The translations under genes and the position numbers were made by a program. 32,686 nucleotides of DNA from Candidatus Binatia bacterium (GTDB lineage Bacteria > Desulfobacterota > Binatia > UBA9968 > JAJDTQ01), in assembly GCA_022823055.1 (NCBI GenBank), contig JAJDXX010000040.1:1-32686 (forward strand). Direction: 5' to 3'. Below the pieces are notes generated by a model. The model had not been told where the DNA came from. It saw only the letters and a list, made by a program, of their open reading frames with translations, and made no database searches. This document shows positions 1 through 5,333 of the stretch, one piece after another (the first letter of the stretch is position 1; each line of letters starts with the position of its first letter).

Positions 1-7
1 AAGACAT

Positions 8-82
8 GGGGCGTTCCCTTCCTGGCTCTTCGTGGCTGTATGTTCGAGGTCGGCTAACCACAACATACCAGGGAACGACCCC
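8..82. other. Long imperfect stem-loop of unknown function
   Basis: Bases 8-19 pair with 70-82 over 12 base pairs with one bulged A (position 78). Inside this, GTATGTT (38-44) pairs with AACATAC (62-68), and GGT/ACC (48-50, 57-59) could close a small terminal loop. This could be a structured RNA, a terminator of a gene lying left of the window, or a mobile-element end. No poly-T follows and I do not recognise a known RNA family. Confidence 0.4.
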
Positions 83-165
83 TCCCTCACTCCTTCACAC
101 CAACTAAACCCCCTCACTCAGTGGGTTTTGCAAGTGGCTCCCTTGTTCAATGACCCCAATGAGTC

Positions 166-209
166 ATTCCCGCGAAAGCTTGCCCTCGACCCCGATCGGG
201 GGCGGGAAT
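166..209. repeat. REP-like palindromic repeat, long form
   Basis: ATTCCCGC (166-173) and GCGGGAAT (202-209) form perfect 8-bp terminal inverted repeats around a 28-base core containing the palindrome CCCCGATCGGGG. The same element, reverse-complemented, occurs at 32648-32686, cut by the window end. Confidence 0.75.
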
Positions 210-261
210 CCAGGCGGGGTGGGGCGGGGAAGCACTCCGATGGACCCCCCTCCACCCCTGG

Positions 262-281
262 ATTCCCGCTTCCGCGGGAAT
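262..281. repeat. REP-like palindromic repeat, short form
   Basis: ATTCCCGC, a 4-base spacer TTCC, and GCGGGAAT make a perfect 8-bp hairpin. It shares its arms with the repeats at 166-209, 22267-22283 and 32648-32686. Such ATTCCCGC/GCGGGAAT hairpins are widespread intergenic repeats in many bacteria. Confidence 0.75.
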
Positions 282-322
282 GACGATTCGGGGTGGAGGG
301 CGGGAATCCAAGCGGGGTGGGG

Positions 323-898
323 CTACCCCAGCGGTATGTCCACGCCGTTGAGGGTCAGCTCCGGCACCACGTCCACCGGGCGCCGGAGCGTGTTGGTGGT
401 GTAGCAGGAGCGTTCCAGCGCCTCGGTGAACTCGACGATGCGCTCCCGGCTGTCCGGGCTTTGCAACTCCAGCCGGTACACCAGCCGGGTGCACGCCGAC
501 GGCACGTCCGACAGCCCGAACTTTCCCTTCTGGTCGAACTCTCCGCGCACCGACATCTCGGCGCGCTCGATGCGGATGTCCATGAATGACGCCAACTGCG
601 TCACCTGGCTGAGCATTCAGAAGCCGATGGAGGCGACGAAGTACTGGAGCGGGGCCGCGCCCTTGCCGGTGCCGCCGCGCGATTCCGGCTCGTCGCACAG
701 GATGGTGTAGCCTTCCGATGTCCTGGCTTCCTTCAGGTGGTCGTTGACAAGGCGGATGCGCGCCTCGTGCACCGTGACCGCCTTGGACGGATCTTCCCGG
801 TAGACTTCCCGGCGGCGCTCGAACACCGCCTTGTGGTGGCTGTAGTCGATGGAGCAGCAGCCGGGATCGTCGAGCTCCCGTTCTTCGTCAATGGCCAT
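323..898 (-). CDS. OsmC/Ohr-family peroxiredoxin, predicted selenoprotein (TGA = Sec94)
   Basis: OsmC/Ohr proteins are cytoplasmic thiol peroxidases that reduce organic hydroperoxides with two cysteines. The frame is open from ATG at 898 (GGAGG ribosome site 5 bases upstream) to TAG at 323-325, interrupted once by TGA at 617-619. The 191-residue product has the family layout: GGTGKGAAPLQYFVASIGF, then the TGA codon, then a helix (MLSQVTQLASFMDI) and a beta-rich C-terminal half ending with SCYTTNTL. The TGA falls exactly where the first conserved Cys of OsmC stands (compare A-A-C-F in E. coli OsmC), and Cys165 fits the second, resolving Cys. A SECIS-like hairpin follows at 583-619. Length equals one complete OsmC-like protein. 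Alternatives are a disrupted gene or two ORFs joined by reinitiation at the ATG just after TGA. Both fit less well, because each half alone is an incomplete fold. Confidence 0.85.
583..619 (-). promoter_or_regulatory. Putative bacterial SECIS element in the OsmC-like gene
   Basis: Read on the minus strand, UGACGC (603-598) and GCGUCA (592-587) form a perfect 6-bp stem with loop AGUUG (597-593). The loop begins 20 nt after the UGA and has G as its second base, as expected for bacterial SECIS elements. The UGA itself plus one A (619-616) can pair with UUCA (586-583), closing the base of the structure as in the fdhF hairpin. The element lies inside the coding region, as required in bacteria. Confidence 0.75.
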
Positions 899-929
899 GT
901 TTCCTCCGTTTCCGTTGCATCCGTCCCTG

Positions 930-960
930 ATTCTTCGCCGGAAACCCCGCCGTGTGTCAA
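930..960 (-). promoter_or_regulatory. Possible sigma70 promoter for the OsmC-like gene
   Basis: A perfect TTGACA lies at 960-955 on the minus strand, followed after 19 bases by AAGAAT (935-930), which matches four of six -10 positions. It points at the ATG at 898. The spacer is longer than ideal, so confidence is low. Confidence 0.3.
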
Positions 961-1014
961 ACCGGCGGCAACGATCCCTTGCCTGCCGCGGAATTCCCGA
1001 GTAACAGGTGATCC

Positions 1015-2364
1015 ATGTCGCAGGACCTCAGAAGTTATCTGGAGTTGGTGGAAGCGGAGGACGATCTCGTCAGGATCGCCGGTCCCGTGGACCCGCGCTA
1101 CGAGGTGAGCGCACTGGTGGCGAAGCTGGCGCGCGAACGGCGGCGCCGGCCGGTGCTCCTGCTGGAGAACGTCAAGGGCAGCGCGCTCCCGGTGGTGACC
1201 AATCTCCATGCGAGCCGGCGGCGCATGGCATTGGCCATGAACACCGAGCCGCGGGACGTCCAGCGCGCGTTTCTGAAAGCCATGGAGCGCCCGGTGGCGC
1301 CGGTGGTGGTGGACGGTGGGCCGGTCAAGGAGGTGGTGCGTACGGGTGCCGACGTCGACCTGCTCGCGCTGCCCCAGATCGTCCATCACGCCGCGGACGC
1401 CGGACCGTACGTGACCGCCGCCATCTCGTTCGCGCGGGACCCCGAGGACGGCACCTGGAACTGCGCCTACAACCGCCTGATGATCATGGGCAGGGACCGC
1501 ACGTCCATTCACATCACGGCGTCCAAGCACCTGTGGGAGTTCTACCGGAAGGCGGAGGCCCGCGGCGAGGTGCTGCCCGTGGCCTTTGCCGTGGGCCTGC
1601 ATCCCGCCATCGGCTTGGGAGCACTGGCCATCGGTTCCATCGATGAGGACGAGCGCGCCATCATGGGCGGCGTCCTCGGAGAGCCGCTGGAGCTGGTGCG
1701 CTGCGAGACCTCGGACCTGCTCGTGCCGGCCCATGCCGAGATCGTGCTGGAGGGAGAGATCCTGCCCGGCGAGCGTACGCCCGAGGGGCCGTTCAGCGAG
1801 TTCACCGGCTACAGCCTGGGCGAGCGCCAGCGCGAGGTGGTGCGCTACAACGCCGTGACCATGCGGGAAGGAGCGCTGTTCCACGACATCTCCGTCGCCC
1901 AGGTGGACCACCTGCTGCTGTCCACAATCCCCATGGAGGCGAACCTCTACCGTGCCGTGCGCGCCATCGTCCCGTCGGTGACGGCGGTGCGCGTGCCCGC
2001 TCCATATAGCTGCTACGTCGCCATCGAGCAGCGGATCTCCGGGCAGGCGAAGAACGCCATCCTGGCGGTGCTGGGAGCCGACATGTACATCAAGCGCGTG
2101 GTGGTGGTGGACCACGACGTCAACGTCTTCGACGACCGGGAGGTGGCCTGGGCCCTGGGCACCCGCTGCCAGGCGGACCGCGACATCACGGTGATCTCCA
2201 ACACCCGCGGCTCGGACCTCGACCCGTCGACGGACTCGGACGGCTACACCGCCAAGTGGGGCGTCGACGCCACCGCCAAGCCCTCCCTGGCCGAGTACAC
2301 GCCGCGCAACCGCATTCCGCGGGACGTGCTGGAGCGCATCGACCTGGACAAGCTGGGGCTCTAG
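1015..2364 (+). CDS. UbiD family decarboxylase (prFMN-dependent)
   Basis: UbiD enzymes use prenylated FMN to (de)carboxylate aromatic or alpha,beta-unsaturated acids. The 449-residue product has the typical length and the catalytic triad spacing of fungal Fdc1: Arg154 in NCAYNRLMIMG, Glu257 and Glu262 in EGPFSEFTGY (Arg-Glu distance 103 here, 104 in Fdc1; the Glu pair is 5 apart in both). Start ATG is preceded by AGGTGA. It shares one base with the downstream acyl-CoA ligase (TAGTG), so the two are probably translationally coupled. No UbiX (prFMN synthase) is in the window. The substrate is unknown. A CoA-ligase partner fits aromatic acid metabolism, in either the carboxylating or the decarboxylating direction. 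It is divergent from the OsmC-like gene. Confidence 0.92.
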   Translation: MSQDLRSYLELVEAEDDLVRIAGPVDPRYEVSALVAKLARERRRRPVLLLENVKGSALPVVTNLHASRRRMALAMNTEPRDVQRAFLKAMERPVAPVVVDGGPVKEVVRTGADVDLLALPQIVHHAADAGPYVTAAISFARDPEDGTWNCAYNRLMIMGRDRTSIHITASKHLWEFYRKAEARGEVLPVAFAVGLHPAIGLGALAIGSIDEDERAIMGGVLGEPLELVRCETSDLLVPAHAEIVLEGEILPGERTPEGPFSEFTGYSLGERQREVVRYNAVTMREGALFHDISVAQVDHLLLSTIPMEANLYRAVRAIVPSVTAVRVPAPYSCYVAIEQRISGQAKNAILAVLGADMYIKRVVVVDHDVNVFDDREVAWALGTRCQADRDITVISNTRGSDLDPSTDSDGYTAKWGVDATAKPSLAEYTPRNRIPRDVLERIDLDKLGL

Positions 2365-3785
2365 TGTCCGTGACAGGAAACTTCGTCTGCCTGCTGGAGG
2401 AAACCGCCGCGCGCTGCCCGGAGAAGCCCGCGCTGGTCTGCCCCGACGAGACGCTCACCTACAAGGTGCTGCACGAACGCGCCGCGGGGTTCGCTCGGAA
2501 TCTGGCGAACCGGGGCGTCCGGCCCGGTGACCGGGTGGCGCTGGTGCTGCCCAATCACTGGACCTTCGCGGCGGCTTTGCTGGGTATCTGGAAGCTTGGC
2601 GCCACCGCGGTTCCTTTGAGCCCGCTGCTGAAGTCCGAGGAGCGGGACGCGATCCTGGCGGACGTGGATCCGTCCTTGGTGGTCGAGAGGATGGACGCGG
2701 GAGCGGGCGTGTGGACCACGGCGAAGGAGGGCGCCGCGCCGGCCCACTTCGGCTACAGCTCGGGCAGCACCGGACGGCCCAAGGGCGCCGTGTTCAGCCA
2801 CGCGGCCCTGACCTTCGCGAACCACTCATGGGCGGACATGATGGCGGTGGTGCCCGAAGACGTGGTGTTGTCGGTGCTGCCGCTGCCCCATTCCTTCGGT
2901 CTGAACGGCTCATTGCTGGCGCCGCTGCTCAGGGGCGCCACCGTCGTGTTGCCCGGCGGATTCGCTCCGGACAAGGTGCTCGCGGCCTTGCCGGAGCACC
3001 GGATCACCCTGTTCCTTGGCGTCGCGACCATGTTCCGGCGGCTTTTGAGCGCGCCGGAGTTTGCCGGCGCGGACCTTTCGTCGCTGCGCCTCTCGGTGTC
3101 GGGCGCGGCGCCGTGTCCCTGGGACCTGGCTTCCGAATGGCGCCGCCGGGCCGGCCACCGCATCCTCCGGGGTTACGGCATGACCGAGTTGTTCCGGCCC
3201 ATTTCGTATCTGGCGTCCACGGCGGAAGACCGGCCGGAATGCATCGGGCGCGCGGTTCCGGGCGTCGACATCCGGGTGGTGACGGACGAAGGCACGGCGG
3301 CCGGGAAAGGAGACGCGGGAGAACTCTGGATCAGGACCCCGGCCGCGCTGCAAGGGTACTGGAACGATCCCGCGCCGGTGCTGGAGGACGGCTGGTTCCG
3401 GACCGGCGATCTCGCCCGGATCTCCGCCGGCGGGTTCGTGGAGATCACCGGACGCTTGCGGGAGCGTATCCTCCGGGGCGGCTATTCGGTCTTCCCCCAG
3501 GAAGTCGAGGCGGTGCTGGCCGAGCACCCGGACGTTGCCGAGGCCGCGGTGGTTGGGGTGCCGCACCCGGAACTGGGCGAGGAGGTAGCTGCGTTCGTGG
3601 TGGTGAAGCCGGGTGCCAGTCCGGGGACCGGCACCCTGGCGGCCTACTGTGCGGACCGGCTGGCCCGCTTCAAGTACCCGCGGCACATCCGCCTCGTGTC
3701 CGAGTTGCCCAAGGGGGCCACCGGAAAGGTGATCAAGGCGGAGTTGGTGAGGGGTTGGCGTACGACTACTTCTTCGTTTGACTGA
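2364..3785 (+). CDS. AMP-forming acyl-CoA synthetase / ligase
   Basis: This ANL-superfamily enzyme activates a carboxylic acid to an acyl-adenylate and then a CoA thioester. The 473-residue protein shows the phosphate-binding loop YSSGSTGRPKG (131-141), GYGMTE (270-275), the hinge and ATP-binding TGDLA (347-351) and the C-terminal catalytic Lys455 in GATGKVIK. I chose GTG 2364, which overlaps the UbiD stop codon (TAGTG); GTG 2370 is an alternative. The frame is open further upstream but that part overlaps UbiD. It is slightly short for the family (usually 500-560). Its 3' end overlaps the convergent tctC-like gene by 20 bases. Acid specificity cannot be read; an aromatic acid is plausible from the UbiD neighbour. 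Confidence 0.9.
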   Translation: MSVTGNFVCLLEETAARCPEKPALVCPDETLTYKVLHERAAGFARNLANRGVRPGDRVALVLPNHWTFAAALLGIWKLGATAVPLSPLLKSEERDAILADVDPSLVVERMDAGAGVWTTAKEGAAPAHFGYSSGSTGRPKGAVFSHAALTFANHSWADMMAVVPEDVVLSVLPLPHSFGLNGSLLAPLLRGATVVLPGGFAPDKVLAALPEHRITLFLGVATMFRRLLSAPEFAGADLSSLRLSVSGAAPCPWDLASEWRRRAGHRILRGYGMTELFRPISYLASTAEDRPECIGRAVPGVDIRVVTDEGTAAGKGDAGELWIRTPAALQGYWNDPAPVLEDGWFRTGDLARISAGGFVEITGRLRERILRGGYSVFPQEVEAVLAEHPDVAEAAVVGVPHPELGEEVAAFVVVKPGASPGTGTLAAYCADRLARFKYPRHIRLVSELPKGATGKVIKAELVRGWRTTTSSFD

Positions 3786-4815
3786 CCAGGAAGGACAGGC
3801 TCTCCCTGACCTCCGCCGGCATGTTGATGATCCCGTCCACGAGTTTCTTCACCTCCGGACCCGGGACATACGTGACCACGAGCTTGGCCTTCTTGGCTTC
3901 CGCCAGCAGCTTGGGGTCCTTCAGGGTCTTTTCGTAGGCCTTCTGCAGGATCTCCAGGCGGTCCTTGGGTGTGCCCGGCGGCAGCGCCAGCATCCGCTGG
4001 AACGCCATCTGGAACGCCCATGAGTTGTAGAGCTTGAGGCCTTCCTCGTTCAGCACGTCCTTGAACAGCGGAATTTTCTGGATCTCCGGATCCGGATAGC
4101 TGTGGCTGTCGATGACGAAGGGAACGAGTTTCTGGTCGCCCTCGGCGTCCAGCATGCTGCGGGCGGTCACCCTCATGGACTCCCACTGGGAGCAGAAACC
4201 GTCGATCTCTCGTCCCTCCAGCGCCAATCGTATGGTGGCCGTCCCCCTGTACCCGGTGATGATCTTCAACTTGGTGCCCATGGCCTTGTTGAGAATCGCC
4301 GGGATGTCGTGGCCGGTGGAGCCGGCCCGGGTGGCGCCGATCTTGATGGGCTCCTTGGAGTTGATGACGTCCTTCCACGTGGTCTTGCCCGAGAAGGCCA
4401 TCATCATGCAGACGATCTCGCCCCTGCTGGGAGCGCCGACCCATTCCATCTTGTCGAAGGGCACCGCGCCGGCCTTCTTGTCGCCTAGCGCCGACTGTAC
4501 GATGAGCGAGTTGTTGAACACCGCGCCGGTGAGGCCGTCGGGCTTGGCGCGCCGGCCGATGTAGTTGGCGGAGATCAGGCTGCCGGCGCCGGTCATGTTC
4601 TGAACGAGCGTGGTGGGGTTGCCGGGAACGTACCTGCCGAAGTAACGGGCGATCAGCCGGGTGTACGTGTCGTAGCCGCCGCCGGGGGAGAAGCCCACGA
4701 TGAAGCGGAATGTCTTGCCCTTGTAGAAGTCTTCGGCGCGCGCCTCGGGAGCCGCCAACAGGGCGGCGCTTGCGATGACGGCCGCGGCCAGAAAGGAAAA
4801 ACCCTTGCGTTTCAT
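3766..4815 (-). CDS. TctC/Bug-family substrate-binding protein, orphan
   Basis: This is a periplasmic binding protein of the tripartite tricarboxylate transporter (TTT) class, which captures carboxylates for a TctA/TctB membrane pair. A signal peptide is clear: MKRKG, a hydrophobic stretch and an ARA|ED cleavage near residue 27. It is followed by the family hallmark F-I-V-G-F-S-P-G-G-G-Y-D, with RLIARYFGRYVPGNPT and the M-T-G-A-G-S segment. The 349 residues are a little longer than classical Bug proteins (about 320) and similar to the 359-residue homologue at 28745. No TctA or TctB lies next to it, so it may use the system at 26476-28640 or another one. It is convergent with the ligase and divergent from the Sec-glutaredoxin. 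Confidence 0.9.
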   Translation of the reverse strand: MKRKGFSFLAAAVIASAALLAAPEARAEDFYKGKTFRFIVGFSPGGGYDTYTRLIARYFGRYVPGNPTTLVQNMTGAGSLISANYIGRRAKPDGLTGAVFNNSLIVQSALGDKKAGAVPFDKMEWVGAPSRGEIVCMMMAFSGKTTWKDVINSKEPIKIGATRAGSTGHDIPAILNKAMGTKLKIITGYRGTATIRLALEGREIDGFCSQWESMRVTARSMLDAEGDQKLVPFVIDSHSYPDPEIQKIPLFKDVLNEEGLKLYNSWAFQMAFQRMLALPPGTPKDRLEILQKAYEKTLKDPKLLAEAKKAKLVVTYVPGPEVKKLVDGIINMPAEVRESLSFLVSQTKK

Positions 4816-4865
4816 GGATGTCCCTCCGTTTCGGTTTTGCCGGCGTCGTCGACGCCAAGCCCCCT

Positions 4866-4894
4866 TGGCTACAGAAGTGGCGCCGCCATGTCAA
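4866..4894 (-). promoter_or_regulatory. Possible promoter for the orphan tctC-like gene
   Basis: Minus-strand TTGACA (4894-4889) is followed after 17 bases by TAGCCA (4871-4866). The -35 is perfect and the spacing ideal, but the -10 matches poorly. Confidence 0.3.
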
Positions 4895-4902
4895 GGCGCA
4901 CG

Positions 4903-4931
4903 TTGAGAAACGCACCCGCCGATGTTATGAA
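4903..4931 (+). promoter_or_regulatory. Likely sigma70 promoter of the Sec-glutaredoxin gene
   Basis: TTGAGA (4903-4908, five of six), a 17-base spacer and TATGAA (4926-4931, four of six) lie just upstream of the GGAGG (4941-4945) and ATG (4951). The implied leader is very short, about a dozen bases. Confidence 0.45.
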
Positions 4932-4950
4932 AGCATCCACGGAGGTACCC

Positions 4951-5184
4951 ATGGCAGAATCCATCATCCTTTTCACGCAGCCCGGTTGACCGCCTTGTCA
5001 TCGAGAGAAGGAGTATCTTTCTCAAAAAGGCGTCGATTTCGTGGAGAAGAACATTCGCGAGGACGAGGAGGCCCTGAAGGACCTGCTGGCCCGCGGTTTC
5101 CAGAGCACCCCGGTGGTCATCATCGACGGTGAGGCGGTGGTCGGCTTCGATCAGGATCGGATCGACACCCTTCTCGGGCTCTGA
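4951..5184 (+). CDS. Glutaredoxin-like selenoprotein (U-P-P-C active site)
   Basis: Glutaredoxins reduce disulfides or glutathionylated thiols in the cytoplasm. ATG 4951 has GGAGG 5 bases upstream. The frame runs to TGA at 5182-5184 with one internal TGA at 4987-4989. With that codon read as Sec13, the 77-residue protein is a complete glutaredoxin/NrdH-type fold: strand IILFTQPG, active site U13-P-P-C16, the middle part GVDFVEKNIRED, the cis-proline motif QSTPVV (Pro54) and the C-terminal VGFD-QDRIDTLL that contacts thiol substrates. Sec therefore replaces the nucleophilic N-terminal Cys of C-P-x-C. A two-stem SECIS-like structure follows at 4991-5032. The same gene uses TGA as its true stop. 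The internal TGA hides this gene from ordinary ORF calling. A decayed pseudogene is unlikely, since everything downstream is intact and conserved-looking. Confidence 0.9.
4991..5032 (+). promoter_or_regulatory. Putative bacterial SECIS element in the glutaredoxin gene
   Basis: A lower stem CGCCTT (4991-4996) / AAGGCG (5027-5032) is perfect over 6 bp. An internal loop (8 and 3 nt) separates it from an upper stem GAGAAGG (5005-5011) / CTTTCTC (5017-5023) of 7 bp including one G-U. The apical loop is AGUAU (5012-5016), with G as its second base. It starts 23 nt after the UGA, inside the usual window for bacterial SECIS elements. Confidence 0.8.
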
Positions 5185-5187
5185 CCG

Positions 5188-5209
5188 GGAGGCCGCGCCC
5201 GCGGCCTCC
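5188..5209 (+). terminator. GC-rich hairpin after the Sec-glutaredoxin gene
   Basis: GGAGGCCGC (5188-5196) and GCGGCCTCC (5201-5209) form a perfect 9-bp stem with a GCCC loop, three bases after the stop codon. There is no T-tract, so it may be a weak or factor-assisted terminator, or a transcript-stabilising hairpin. Confidence 0.5.
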
Positions 5210-5305
5210 AACCACGACCACCGTTCCCGTTCCGGCCCGGCGGGCGGAGCGTTCGCTCGAGCGCGTGCAATGCACCGCGCTCGACGGTTGCCCGGCGCGG
5301 TTCCC

Positions 5306-5333
5306 CGGCCGGCGGCTACGGTTACGCCGGCCG
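5306..5333 (-). terminator. Hairpin over the stop codon of the Mo-hydroxylase operon
   Basis: CGGCCGGCG (5306-5314) and CGCCGGCCG (5325-5333) are perfect 9-bp inverted repeats with a 10-base loop. The loop contains the TAA stop (5322-5324) of the large subunit. It is convergent with the glutaredoxin gene. No T-tract is visible. Confidence 0.45.

Larger units (their letters stand above)
1..322. other. Non-coding left edge with hairpins and repeats
   Basis: I see no credible gene here. The stretch holds a long imperfect stem at 8-82, two palindromic repeats at 166-209 and 262-281, and a half-copy of the same repeat near 300-318, each followed or preceded by a G-rich tail containing GGCGGGGTGGGG-like sequence. 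Open frames in this stretch have no ribosome-binding site and simply follow the repeat sequence. Confidence 0.7.

Noticed and set aside
323-898. Two separate short genes (93 and 97 codons) or a nonsense-mutated pseudogene
   Set aside because: They are contiguous in one frame, together form exactly one OsmC fold, and the TGA sits at the catalytic Cys with a fitting hairpin. Neither half is a complete protein.
733-2115. Long minus-strand open frame across the UbiD gene
   Set aside because: It is a composition-driven shadow with no family motifs; the plus-strand UbiD has full catalytic motifs.
4951-5184. TGA globally recoded to an amino acid in this organism
   Set aside because: Many genes here, including the glutaredoxin itself, the radical SAM gene and tctC, end at TGA in the expected place, so reassignment is not general.
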